From Acinetobacter sp. NIPH 298 (GTDB lineage: Bacteria; Pseudomonadota; Gammaproteobacteria; Pseudomonadales; Moraxellaceae), in contig NZ_KB850055.1 in assembly GCF_000369505.1 (NCBI RefSeq), positions 2,345,692 to 2,409,691 of the forward strand: a stretch of DNA of 64,000 bases. Reading direction: 5' to 3'. The position numbers and the translations under genes were made by a program. The notes under the pieces were generated by a model, which saw only the letters and a program-made list of their open reading frames with translations, did no database searches and was not told where the DNA came from. Shown here piece by piece: positions 40,538 to 48,525 of this stretch (positions are counted from its first letter, which is position 1; every line of letters starts with the position of its first letter).

Positions 40538-40900
40538 ATGCTTAGAAAGTTAGGGGACTTTCCAAATCAAAATGCTGTAGAGTACGCAACCTTACTTGTT
40601 CATATAAAAAATGATCTTTTACCACAAAATCTTCGCTCATATCATTGGGAGCATGATGAAAACTCAATGATCATTGTAGGAGTTTCACCAAACGGACGGT
40701 TGTGCAGGAAAAGTGTTTACCTTGATTCATTAGAATTAGCAGAAGATTTTGCTATCTACTTACATGACTTATTTAAAAAACGAAAATATAATTCAGATTA
40801 CAGAATCGAATTACTTGTTGAGACTACTTTTAGTGGTAAAACCGTGTCTCGCTGGAAAGAAATTGACTCTAAAAAGGTAAGAGAAGTAATTTCGTTATGA
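40538..40900 (+). CDS. Orphan 120-residue protein
   Basis: A small soluble protein with no recognised family. Visible features: LLVHIKNDLLPQNLRSYHWEHDENSMIIVGVSPNGRLCRKSVYLDS looks like a beta-rich core, followed by helical DLFKKRKY and a C-terminal charged helix. No signal peptide or membrane segment. The ATG at 40538 has GGAG at 9-base spacing; an ATG five codons earlier overlaps that site. The base composition is more AT-rich than the neighbours. Small soluble orphan genes of this kind are sometimes immunity proteins, but nothing here proves that. Confidence 0.6.
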   Translation: MLRKLGDFPNQNAVEYATLLVHIKNDLLPQNLRSYHWEHDENSMIIVGVSPNGRLCRKSVYLDSLELAEDFAIYLHDLFKKRKYNSDYRIELLVETTFSGKTVSRWKEIDSKKVREVISL

Positions 40901-40978
40901 ATACGTGCCAAGATAAAATATTGAAGTAAAATTTGATGCGCTTAGCATTAGCTCAAAAATCAGATAAGAGAAAGTCCT

Positions 40979-41461
40979 ATGGCAGCATGGCAATTTAAAG
41001 TCTGCTTAATTCCCCAAAGCTGGTTCAATACGAATGGGATAGACATTTCTAGATTTTATGATGCAGAAGGTAATTATGATGCCTCTTTTACTTGGAAAAA
41101 TCATCCAGTAAATGATGTAAAAGGTGAAATTATAAAATATTACCCCTTATCTAAATCATGGCATGAGGACATAGTTAGTTTCGGAGATGAAGAAAAAACT
41201 GACGGACAAGTATGGTATGAGAAAGGAAAGTTAGAAGATATTCAGTTTCGAATAGATATGCGTGGCAATTTTGTTTTAGATATTGAACAAATTATTGCTA
41301 TTGCACAAAAGCTTTCTTGTGTATTTTTTATACCTGAACAAAAGTGCATAGCTGAACCAAATGTATTTAAAGTAATCAGTCATATTAAAAAATCAAATGC
41401 ATATTTATTCGCTAAAGATACTGAACAATGGTTTAACAGTATAGAAAACCATAATAAATGA
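40979..41461 (+). CDS. Orphan 160-residue protein
   Basis: A soluble, acidic protein: AAWQFKVCLIPQSWF at the start, then aromatic-rich DISRFYDAEGNYDASFTWKNHPVND, a Trp-containing stretch (SKSWHEDIVSFGDEEKTDGQVWYEKG), and a FRIDMRGNFVLDIEQIIAIAQKLSC segment. The N-terminal strand and Trp-rich pattern recall small immunity-type proteins, but I do not recognise a family. It lies 78 bases after the gene at 40538 on the same strand and has a strong terminator behind it, so the two may be co-expressed. Confidence 0.65.
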   Translation: MAAWQFKVCLIPQSWFNTNGIDISRFYDAEGNYDASFTWKNHPVNDVKGEIIKYYPLSKSWHEDIVSFGDEEKTDGQVWYEKGKLEDIQFRIDMRGNFVLDIEQIIAIAQKLSCVFFIPEQKCIAEPNVFKVISHIKKSNAYLFAKDTEQWFNSIENHNK

Positions 41462-41511
41462 GTTCAAAAGATGAGTTATAATTTTTAGAATTACCCTATA
41501 TTTTTAAAAAC

Positions 41512-41534
41512 AAAGCCGCTATTAAAGCGGCTTT
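41512..41534. terminator. Bidirectional terminator
   Basis: AAAGCCGCT (41512-41520) pairs with AGCGGCTTT (41526-41534) around a 5-base loop. On the minus strand it leads into a T-rich stretch. It serves both the orphan gene (plus) and fabI (minus). Confidence 0.85.
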
Positions 41535-41558
41535 ATCAAATAATTTAGATCAATCTAA

Positions 41559-42362
41559 TTATTCATCATCCATCATGCTTTGGCTCATACCGACAGTATT
41601 GAAACCACCATCAACATACATGATTTCACCTGTAATGCCTGAAGCCCACGGTGAGCAAAGGAATAATGCAGCATTACCCACTTCTTCGATGGTCACATTA
41701 CGTTTTAAAGGCGCAATCTTTTCATTCGCATCAAGCATTTTACGGAAAGATTTAATACCAGATGCCGCCAAAGTACGGATTGGGCCCGCAGAAATTGCAT
41801 TCACACGGATACCATCAGCACCCAAGCTAGAAGCTAAATAACGAACACCTGCTTCTAAAGATGCTTTCGCCATACCCATCACGTTGTAGTTTGGCATCAC
41901 ACGCTCAGAACCTTGATAAGTTAAGGTCAATAAGCAACCTTGACGCGCTTGTAATAATGGCTTTGCTGCACGAGCCATCGCAACAAAGCTATAAGCACTG
42001 ATGTCATGCGCGATTTTGAAACCGTCACGGTCTGTCACGTCTGTAAAATCACCATCTAATGTATGTGCTGGTGCGAAACCAATTGAATGCACTACACCAT
42101 CCAAACCATCCCAATGTTTTGCTAACTCAACAAAGGTGTTGTCAATTTCTGCATCAACAGCAACATCACAAGGGAAAACCAAGTCTGAACCAAATTGTGC
42201 GGCAAAATCATCGACACGTTTTTTCAGCTTATCATTTGGATAAGTAAACGCCAGCTCTGCACCCTCACGGTGTAAAGCTGCCGCAATGCCATAAGCAATC
42301 GACAACTTACTTGCAACACCTGCGATTAAAAAACGCTTACCAGTTAAAAGTCCTTGTGACAT
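41559..42362 (-). CDS. fabI: Enoyl-[acyl-carrier-protein] reductase (NADH) FabI
   Basis: FabI reduces enoyl-ACP in the last step of each fatty acid elongation cycle. The 267-residue SDR-type protein has the atypical cofactor motif [18 protein letters not shown], the catalytic Tyr-x6-Lys in [11 protein letters not shown], and [13 protein letters not shown] in the substrate loop. The C-terminus ends SMMDDE. The start at 42362 gives a normal N-terminus; in-frame Met codons upstream would add up to 21 residues not seen in the family and lack good ribosome sites. A terminator follows. Confidence 0.96.
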   Translation of the reverse strand: MSQGLLTGKRFLIAGVASKLSIAYGIAAALHREGAELAFTYPNDKLKKRVDDFAAQFGSDLVFPCDVAVDAEIDNTFVELAKHWDGLDGVVHSIGFAPAHTLDGDFTDVTDRDGFKIAHDISAYSFVAMARAAKPLLQARQGCLLTLTYQGSERVMPNYNVMGMAKASLEAGVRYLASSLGADGIRVNAISAGPIRTLAASGIKSFRKMLDANEKIAPLKRNVTIEEVGNAALFLCSPWASGITGEIMYVDGGFNTVGMSQSMMDDE

Positions 42363-42455
42363 CTTATTCTCACTCGAAAAATTTTCATCCATAATGCCAA
42401 TATTCAGCATTTTCCGAAATTGCATAATGCATCTTTTTTACAATCTTGCATAAAA

Positions 42456-42479
42456 AAACGCCCTCAATTGAAGGCGTTT
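42456..42479 (-). terminator. Terminator of the Bax inhibitor-1 family gene
   Basis: AAACGCC (42456-42462) pairs with GGCGTTT (42473-42479), and the inner bases pair partly. On the minus strand it is followed by a run of seven T. Confidence 0.8.
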
Positions 42480-42508
42480 AATATTTTTACTGACTTAATA
42501 CAGGCTCA

Positions 42509-43237
42509 TTACTTTTGGATCAGGCTCAATAAACGCATAAATGAGTAATACATCCAGACCAAAGTGGCTAACAATGCGATACCACACACCCATTCAAATG
42601 TTTTAGGTGCGCCCTGCGCCGTAGCACGTTCAATCAAATCAAAATCCAAGATCAGGTTCAACGATGCAATCACCGCGACAAAAGCCGCAAAACCGATGCC
42701 TAACCAATTACTTTCAAATAGATAAGGAATGCTAGAACCCAATGCCAAACTTAAAAAGATCTGCACCACAAAAACCAAAGCAATCGCAATCGAAGCTGAA
42801 ATCACAACTGCTTTAAACTTCTCAGTTGCACGAATCACTTGGAACTTATACAAGGCAAATAACACCAATGTGGTGACAAATGTCGCGAGTAATGCTTGTA
42901 ACGGTACACCTGGAAATTTCACTTGGAAAATAAAAGAAACACCACCTAAAAATGCGCCTTCAAATAAAGCAAAAGGAATCGCCAATACAGGTGCGGTATT
43001 CGGTTTAAAAGTTGTGATCAACCCAAGAATAAGGCTGCCAACAATCCCTACGATGGTTGCAGCATAAGCAATTGAAAAATTAGCAGTGAAGGCACAATAT
43101 AAAAACAGTCCGATCCCAAGCGTTGCTGCGATCACAGTTAACAGGACTGATTTCTGAATAGCCCCTTGGATCGTCATCGGCTCGGCCAAATCGCTATAGG
43201 TTTCAACTCGGGTTAAAATAGGATTATCGCTTTGCAT
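42509..43237 (-). CDS. Bax inhibitor-1/YccA family membrane protein
   Basis: A 242-residue integral membrane protein with about seven helices. The N-terminus NPILTRVETYSDLAEPMTIQGAIQK is of the Bax1-I subfamily common in bacteria. FALFEGAFLGGVSFIFQVKFPGVPLQALLATF and ASLNLILDFDLIERATAQGAPKTFEWVCGIALLATLVWMYYSFMRLL are conserved core segments, including the paired Asp residues proposed for calcium leak in related proteins. The bacterial role is not established. It has its own terminator. Confidence 0.85.
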   Translation of the reverse strand: MQSDNPILTRVETYSDLAEPMTIQGAIQKSVLLTVIAATLGIGLFLYCAFTANFSIAYAATIVGIVGSLILGLITTFKPNTAPVLAIPFALFEGAFLGGVSFIFQVKFPGVPLQALLATFVTTLVLFALYKFQVIRATEKFKAVVISASIAIALVFVVQIFLSLALGSSIPYLFESNWLGIGFAAFVAVIASLNLILDFDLIERATAQGAPKTFEWVCGIALLATLVWMYYSFMRLLSLIQK

Positions 43238-43328
43238 GTCTGCTCTCTTTTTATAGTTAACGAAAATAAAATGTGAGTTTAAGCGATTTTAGCATCGCTC
43301 CCAAATATTTTTTACGTTCGATAAAAAA

Positions 43329-43344
43329 AGAGGCTTTCGCCCCT
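43329..43344 (-). terminator. orn terminator
   Basis: On the minus strand AGGGGC-GAAA-GCCTCT forms a 6-bp stem (one G-U) with a GAAA tetraloop, followed by seven T. It lies 24 bases after the orn stop codon. Confidence 0.75.
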
Positions 43345-43367
43345 TTATTTAAATTCTTCGAGAAAGC

Positions 43368-43922
43368 TTATTTATTCATAATAAAAAAGTATTCACGATA
43401 ATATTTCAATTCTGCAATCGAATCACGAATATCATCCATCGCTAAATGCGAGGCATTTTTCTTTAGACCGCTCATAATTTCAGGTCTCCAGCGTTTAGCC
43501 AGTTCTTTCACTGAAGATACATCTAAATTACGATAATGGAAAAATTGTTCCAACTCTGGCATTAAACGGTGTAAGAAACGGCGATCTTGGCAAATAGAAT
43601 TGCCGCACATCGGTGAAGTCTTTGCATTGACCCATTTCATTAAAAATTCTAAGGTTTGCTGTTCCGCATCTTCAGCAGTCAGTTTACTGCGACGCACACG
43701 TTCAATCAGCCCCGATTGACCATGCTGTTTAGTATTCCACTCATCCATTGCGTTGAGCAAGCGATCTGATTGATGGATCGCTAACACAGGGCCTTCAGCC
43801 AAAATATTTAAATGATCATCTGTAATAATTGTTGCAATTTCAATAATCTGGTCATTATCCGTATCTAAACCCGTCATTTCGAGGTCAATCCAGATTAATC
43901 GTGTATCAGGGGTGCTGCTCAT
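43368..43922 (-). CDS. orn: Oligoribonuclease
   Basis: Orn is a 3'-5' exonuclease that clears 2-5 base RNA fragments, including pGpG from c-di-GMP breakdown. The 184-residue protein has the DEDDh pattern: [10 protein letters not shown] (Asp and Glu), the helix of the second Asp ([18 protein letters not shown]), and [22 protein letters not shown] with the catalytic His-Asp. Length is normal. It faces rsgA divergently, an arrangement common in gammaproteobacteria. It has a tetraloop terminator. Confidence 0.96.
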   Translation of the reverse strand: MSSTPDTRLIWIDLEMTGLDTDNDQIIEIATIITDDHLNILAEGPVLAIHQSDRLLNAMDEWNTKQHGQSGLIERVRRSKLTAEDAEQQTLEFLMKWVNAKTSPMCGNSICQDRRFLHRLMPELEQFFHYRNLDVSSVKELAKRWRPEIMSGLKKNASHLAMDDIRDSIAELKYYREYFFIMNK

Positions 43923-44046
43923 GGATAATATTTCTAATAGGTGTGAAAAACATCAATAGTAGCAAATTAATGCGAACTTGACTGTAACTCTCTCATCACT
44001 TCATGCTATTTTTGCGGTCTTATACATGTGGATTTTTGGGATATGA

Positions 44047-45105
44047 ATGGCTTTAATTCGTAAGCGTCGTTTAACTGACCAGCAGCAACGTCGTATTGAA
44101 AAACAACACAAATCGCGTCAAGACGACATTGATACGTCGCAAGACCTAGATGGATTGGTTGTTCAACATTATGGTCGTCAACTCGAAGTACAAGCTTTAT
44201 CTGTGCCTGAACAGCACCCAGAATCCCCACAAGTGAACGCAGGTGAGCCTGCACCATTTTGGAAATCGATTGAATTAGATAGTGTGTGGCGCTGCCATAC
44301 TCGCACCAACCTCGAATTATTGGTCACCGGTGATCGCGTAAAGTGGCAAGCGGATCCCAATACAGGCCTTGGTATTATCACGGCGATCTATCCAAGACAG
44401 TCATTATTGACACGTCCAGATCGTTATCACAAAGTAAAACCCGTTGCTGCCAATATCAGCCTGATTGTGATTGTATTTTCACCGTTACCAGAACCTGCGC
44501 CAACACTGATTGATCGCTATCTGGTGGCTTGTGCCGATGCCAATATTCCCGCCTTATTGGTGCTAAACAAATCCGACCTACTCAAAGAAAATGATCCAAT
44601 TCTGACCTTATTAAGTGAATATGAGACTTTGGGCTATGAAACGCTTATCTGCCACTCATACGGTGATTTATCTGCGCTTTCAGCTCGCATAGACAATGAA
44701 ACGGTCGCTTTCGTTGGGCAGTCAGGTGTCGGCAAAAGCTCACTGATTAATACCATCGTTCCTGACGCTGCGCAAAAAACCAATATCATTTCTGAAAACT
44801 CTGCGCTGGGGCAACATACCACTACATCCACTCGTTTGATTAAATTTGGAACAAACGGCGCATTGATCGACTCACCGGGAATTCGTGAGTTTGGGCTGTG
44901 GCATTTAAGCTTAGAGAAAGTACGAACTGGTTTTCCAGACATTGAGGCACATTTAGGGCTTTGCCAGTTCCGTAATTGCACCCATACCCATGAGAAAAAT
45001 TGTGCTTTGAAACAAGCAGTTGTTGCAGGTGAGATTTTGCCGCGTCGTTTAGATAGCTACTTACGACTGTTGGATGAGATTCAAGAAGCACAGCAAAAAA
45101 ATTAG
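44047..45105 (+). CDS. rsgA: Ribosome small-subunit GTPase RsgA
   Basis: RsgA (YjeQ/EngC) is a circularly permuted GTPase that helps mature the 30S subunit. The 352-residue protein has an N-terminal OB-like domain, then the permuted order G4 (LNKSDL), G1 (GQSGVGKSSLIN), G3 (DSPGIREF). The C-terminal zinc site follows (CQFRNCTHTHEKNC). Basic N-terminal residues (IRKRRLTDQQQRRIEKQHK) fit ribosome binding. It is divergent from orn. Confidence 0.96.
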   Translation: MALIRKRRLTDQQQRRIEKQHKSRQDDIDTSQDLDGLVVQHYGRQLEVQALSVPEQHPESPQVNAGEPAPFWKSIELDSVWRCHTRTNLELLVTGDRVKWQADPNTGLGIITAIYPRQSLLTRPDRYHKVKPVAANISLIVIVFSPLPEPAPTLIDRYLVACADANIPALLVLNKSDLLKENDPILTLLSEYETLGYETLICHSYGDLSALSARIDNETVAFVGQSGVGKSSLINTIVPDAAQKTNIISENSALGQHTTTSTRLIKFGTNGALIDSPGIREFGLWHLSLEKVRTGFPDIEAHLGLCQFRNCTHTHEKNCALKQAVVAGEILPRRLDSYLRLLDEIQEAQQKN

Positions 45106-45199
45106 CATTAATTCAAATGAGCCCTTGAACTAAAGTTTTTGATCACCATACAGATAAGTTATACTCAGTGGCAGTTTTGATTTTAACTTTAGGTGACAT

Positions 45200-45616
45200 G
45201 TGGAACGTTGGTTTGAGTTTATGGGGAATCACCCCTTCTTATTTGGTACGCTTGCGGTGCTCATCGTATTGTTCTTTGTTTTAGAAGGACAACGCAATGG
45301 TCGTAAAATTTCACCACAATCTCTCGGTATTTTGGTCAAAGCGAAAAATGCGATCTTGATCGACTTACGTGATGCGAAAGATTTCCGTGAAGGCCACATC
45401 AGTGGTAGCCGTAACATTTCATATAGCCAGATCACAAGCCACCTTGATGAACTCAAAGCAAGTGACCGTCCATTGGTCTTTATATGTAACTTAGGACAAG
45501 TGGCTGGCACTGCATTGCAAAAAGTGGGTCATGCTGACAGCTACCGCTTAGACGGTGGCATTAGCAACTGGAAAGCTCAGGGCTTACCTTTAGTCAAAAG
45601 TAAAACTAAAGCTTAA
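45200..45616 (+). CDS. Membrane-anchored rhodanese-like protein (YibN)
   Basis: A 138-residue protein with a single N-terminal membrane helix (HPFLFGTLAVLIVLFFVLEG) and a rhodanese domain: LIDLRDAKDFREGHISGSRNI and the active-site loop starting at Cys in VFICNLGQVAGTAL, then YRLDGGISNWKAQGLPLVK. It starts at GTG 45200, 5 bases after AGGTGA; no usable in-frame ATG is nearer. It heads a cluster with grxC and secB, 11 and 32 bases apart, an arrangement like yibN-grxC-secB in E. coli. Confidence 0.85.
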   Translation: MERWFEFMGNHPFLFGTLAVLIVLFFVLEGQRNGRKISPQSLGILVKAKNAILIDLRDAKDFREGHISGSRNISYSQITSHLDELKASDRPLVFICNLGQVAGTALQKVGHADSYRLDGGISNWKAQGLPLVKSKTKA

Positions 45617-45627
45617 GGAGAGATGAA

Positions 45628-45885
45628 ATGACAACCAATGTCACTATTTATTCAACGCTTTCTTGCCCATATTGCGTACGCGCCAAACAATTGCTTGAGC
45701 GCAAAGGTGTTGCTTATAAAGAAATTAATCTTTCTAATGAAGCACCTGAAGTTCGTATTGAGTTAATGCAACGTACCAATCACCGTACAGTGCCTCAAAT
45801 TTTTATCAACGACCAGTTTATTGGCGGTTTTGATCAACTTTATGCCTTAGAGCGTGAAGGAAAACTCGATCCATTATTGGCTTAA
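45628..45885 (+). CDS. grxC: Glutaredoxin 3
   Basis: A small thiol oxidoreductase. The 85-residue protein has the CPYC active site at residues 13-16, TVPQIFIN with the cis-proline, and GGFDQLYALEREGKLDPLL in the glutathione-binding C-terminus. It sits between a rhodanese and secB. Confidence 0.95.
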   Translation: MTTNVTIYSTLSCPYCVRAKQLLERKGVAYKEINLSNEAPEVRIELMQRTNHRTVPQIFINDQFIGGFDQLYALEREGKLDPLLA

Positions 45886-45917
45886 TTAACAACAGTTCCA
45901 TAATTTAAGGAAAAACG

Positions 45918-46376
45918 ATGAGCGAAGAACAAGTTCAACCACAACTCGCGTTAGAACGTATTTATACAAAAGATATTTCATTTGAAGTTCCTGGTGCACA
46001 TGTCTTTACTAAACAATGGCAACCAGAACTGAATATCAACTTATCTTCTGCCGCAGAAAAAATTGATCCAACACACTATGAAGTGTCTTTAAAAGTTGTG
46101 GTTCAAGCAAATAATGAAAATGAAACTGCGTTCATCGTTGATATTACTCAATCAGGTATTTTCTTGATTGATGGTGTAGAAGAAGATCGTCTTCCATACA
46201 TCTTAGGTGCTTACTGCCCAAATATCCTATTCCCGTTCTTACGTGAATCAGTGAATGATTTAGTGACGAAAGGTAGCTTCCCACAATTGCTACTTACGCC
46301 AATCAACTTTGATGCTGAGTTTGAAGCGAATATGCAACGCCTACAAACTGAAGGTGCTGCACAAGGTCAAGCATAA
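45918..46376 (+). CDS. secB: Protein-export chaperone SecB
   Basis: SecB keeps secretory proteins unfolded and delivers them to SecA. The 152-residue protein has the family pattern: [92 protein letters not shown]. It is last of the cluster and is followed by a strong terminator. Confidence 0.97.
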   Translation: MSEEQVQPQLALERIYTKDISFEVPGAHVFTKQWQPELNINLSSAAEKIDPTHYEVSLKVVVQANNENETAFIVDITQSGIFLIDGVEEDRLPYILGAYCPNILFPFLRESVNDLVTKGSFPQLLLTPINFDAEFEANMQRLQTEGAAQGQA

Positions 46377-46400
46377 TCGTTATAACGATTGCTTCGATAT

Positions 46401-46430
46401 AAAAAAGGACTGATTTTTCAGTCCTTTTTT
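46401..46430. terminator. Strong bidirectional terminator
   Basis: A perfect 13-bp stem (46401-46413 with 46418-46430), loop TTTT, with A and T runs inside the stem. It serves secB and, on the minus strand, alkB. Confidence 0.9.
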
Positions 46431-46435
46431 TAATA

Positions 46436-47044
46436 TTAGTTAATAATCGTTCGAAAGGTTAGATTGACTCGTGCCGTACTCACTTTTTTGGTCGGCGGCA
46501 AACGATGCCACCAATAATGTTGCGTGGTATCTTTCATGACTAACAGACTACCATGCTCTAAATACAATTCTACTTTTTCCTTGGTCTGCTTATGTTTAAA
46601 AGCGAACTTTCGTTCCGCACCAAAGCTTAATGATGCAATCGCACCTTCTTTTTTCAGGTCCGTTTCAGCATCACTGTGCCACGCCATTCCCTCCTCACCT
46701 GTGTGGTAAAGATTGAGTAGACAAGAGTTGAATGTTTCACCTGTTAATTGTTCGACTAATGCTTTTAGTTCAATCAGCTCAGATGTCCAAGGCAAAGCAT
46801 ATTTGTTGATATTTGAATAGGTGTATTCAAATGCTTGATCGCCATACCACGCTACTTTTCTTTTGGTGGTGATCTGTCGACCAAAAATGATGGCCTGATC
46901 ATTTTGCCATGCGATGTTGTGCATCAGCTTCTCAAAATAATCATCCGCACTCAAACCTTCAACGACTTTGCCATAATACTGTACCGTGCCATCATAAGGT
47001 AAATGGTTATGATTGGGATCAGCTTCGATATCAAACAGTTGCAT
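46436..47044 (-). CDS. AlkB-like 2-oxoglutarate-dependent DNA repair dioxygenase
   Basis: AlkB-type enzymes remove 1-methyladenine and 3-methylcytosine from DNA by iron- and 2-oxoglutarate-dependent oxidation. The 202-residue protein has HSDAETD (the H-x-D iron ligands), FGAERKFAFKHK, and HRLPPTKKVSTARVNLTFR with the second His and the two Arg that bind 2-oxoglutarate; it is closest to ALKBH2-like members. The start at 47044 follows GGGAGGGAG and overlaps the Ada-like gene by 14 bases, so the two repair genes are one coupled unit. Confidence 0.88.
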   Translation of the reverse strand: MQLFDIEADPNHNHLPYDGTVQYYGKVVEGLSADDYFEKLMHNIAWQNDQAIIFGRQITTKRKVAWYGDQAFEYTYSNINKYALPWTSELIELKALVEQLTGETFNSCLLNLYHTGEEGMAWHSDAETDLKKEGAIASLSFGAERKFAFKHKQTKEKVELYLEHGSLLVMKDTTQHYWWHRLPPTKKVSTARVNLTFRTIIN

Positions 47045-47870
47045 GTGTTTGTACTCCCTCCCAACCAATCATTGCCATTTTTCTGGTCGCTCCCCATTCA
47101 TAGCCACCAAATGCTCCAGTGGACTGAATCACCCGATGACAAGGAATCAAAAAAGCCACAGGATTATTGCCGATTGCGGTACCCACTGCACGCGCTGCTT
47201 TGGGATGCTCAATGGCTTGGGCCAGTTCGCCATAAGTGGAAAGTTGCCCCATTGGGATCTTGAGCAAACTTTGCCAAACTTTCAATTGAAAGTCTGTGCC
47301 TTTCAAATGCAATTTAATATCAGCCAATCGACACTGATCTTTTTGAAAAAGAACTAAAGCACTTTGTTGAAACTGGTCAGCTTGTTGTTTAAAAATGGCT
47401 TGGGGAAATTGAGATTTTAATTGTTCTAGCGCATCGGCTTGATGTTGTACAAAGGTGAGCGCACAAATCCCTTTATGCGTTGAGGCGATCAGCACCTCGC
47501 CAAAAAGTGTCTCTGCAAACTGATAATGAATGCTTAGGTTCTGCCCACCATGTTTATATTCGGCAGGCGTCATACCTTCGATTTGAATAAAGAGATCATG
47601 CAACCGACTGGTGCTGGAAAGTCCTGTTGCAAAAGTTGCATCAAAGATGCTGCCCTGTTGCTTTAAAATATTTTTGGCATATTCCACACTGATATATTGC
47701 AGAAACTTTTTCGGACTGGTTCCCACCCATTCACTGAATAAACGCTGAAAATGGGCTGGGCTTAGATGAATATGAGCCGCGACCTCATCAAGTTGCGGCT
47801 GTTGCTGGAAGTTTTGCTGTATATAGGCAATCGCTTGAGCAATACGATCATAATTCCGTTGCTGTTGCAT
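47031..47870 (-). CDS. AraC-type regulator fused to O6-alkylguanine-DNA methyltransferase (Ada-like)
   Basis: Ada-type proteins accept methyl groups from DNA and activate repair genes. The 279-residue protein begins with an AraC helix-turn-helix domain (AQAIAYIQQNFQQQPQLDEVAAHIHLSPAHFQRLFSEWVGTSPKKFLQ) and ends with a methyltransferase domain with the acceptor site PCHRV (Cys about residue 244). It lacks the N-terminal zinc/methylphosphotriester domain that makes full Ada a transcription switch. It overlaps alkB, so both respond to alkylation damage. Its control is unclear. Confidence 0.88.
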   Translation of the reverse strand: MQQQRNYDRIAQAIAYIQQNFQQQPQLDEVAAHIHLSPAHFQRLFSEWVGTSPKKFLQYISVEYAKNILKQQGSIFDATFATGLSSTSRLHDLFIQIEGMTPAEYKHGGQNLSIHYQFAETLFGEVLIASTHKGICALTFVQHQADALEQLKSQFPQAIFKQQADQFQQSALVLFQKDQCRLADIKLHLKGTDFQLKVWQSLLKIPMGQLSTYGELAQAIEHPKAARAVGTAIGNNPVAFLIPCHRVIQSTGAFGGYEWGATRKMAMIGWEGVQTHATV

Positions 47871-48011
47871 CTGTCTGCCCTCTTGTTGCTATTTCTCCAC
47901 ATTAACAAGCTTACAATGAGAAGAAAATCCGAAAGATGCTATTCATGCATATCCATACTCCCTTATGATGTCATACACCAACACCGCTACAGAAAAAAAG
48001 AGAGAATAATA

Positions 48012-48494
48012 ATGCCTTTTACACCATTACACTTAGGCGTCGGTGCTTGTTGTAAAGCTGTAGCACAACAACGTTTTAGTTTTATGATTTTTGGTGGCAC
48101 ACAGATCTTAATGGATATAGAGCCCTTACTTGGTCTAATTTATGGCTGGCAATATCTACACATCTACACGCACAACCTATTAGGCGCAACCCTGATTGGA
48201 GGCATTGCATTTCTCATCGGCAAACCGATAAGCCAATGGATATTAAGAGCTATTCTAAAATACAGAGATTGAAAAATTTCGTGGAAAACAGCAGCAATGA
48301 GTGCATATATCGGTAGTTTTAGTCATATTTTATTAGATGCTTTCATGCATCACGATGTTTATTTCTTTTATCCGTGGATTTTGAAGAATCCATTACTCCA
48401 TATTATTCCCTATTCTCTTATTTTTTATAGCTGTATTTTCACTGCGATTTTTGGGGGTATATCTTGGCTTTATCTTTCTAAATACAAAAAATAA
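48012..48494 (+). pseudogene. YdjM-like membrane hydrolase gene split by an in-frame TGA
   Basis: Two fragments lie in the same frame: 48012-48272 (MPFTPLHLGVGACCKAV..., ending KYRD) and the segment from the TGA codon (48270-48272) to TAA at 48492, which reads KISWKTAAMSAYIGSFSHILLDAFMHHDV. Together they match the order of YdjM/DUF457-like metal-dependent membrane hydrolases: TPLHxG, FGGTQILMDIEPLLGLI, HIYTHNLLGATLIG, then SHILLDAFMHHDVYFFYP. The stop codon lies in the linker before the second half, which starts just after it. A sense-to-stop change is the simplest reading. Without it the product would be about 160 residues. Confidence 0.75.
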
Positions 48495-48515
48495 GAGGGT
48501 GTAAAATACACCCTC
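48495..48515. terminator. Hairpin between convergent genes
   Basis: GAGGGTGTA (48495-48503) pairs with TACACCCTC (48507-48515), loop AAA, directly after the stop at 48494 and before the coaBC stop at 48526. Confidence 0.75.
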
Positions 48516-48525
48516 CTATATTTAT

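Noticed and set aside
45198..45200. ATG at 45198 as start of the rhodanese gene
   Set aside because: It is in another frame; GTG at 45200 is in frame with AGGTGA at suitable spacing.
48270..48272. TGA as a selenocysteine codon in the YdjM-like gene
   Set aside because: The family has no Sec at this linker position and no selenocysteine-insertion hairpin follows; a nonsense mutation is simpler.
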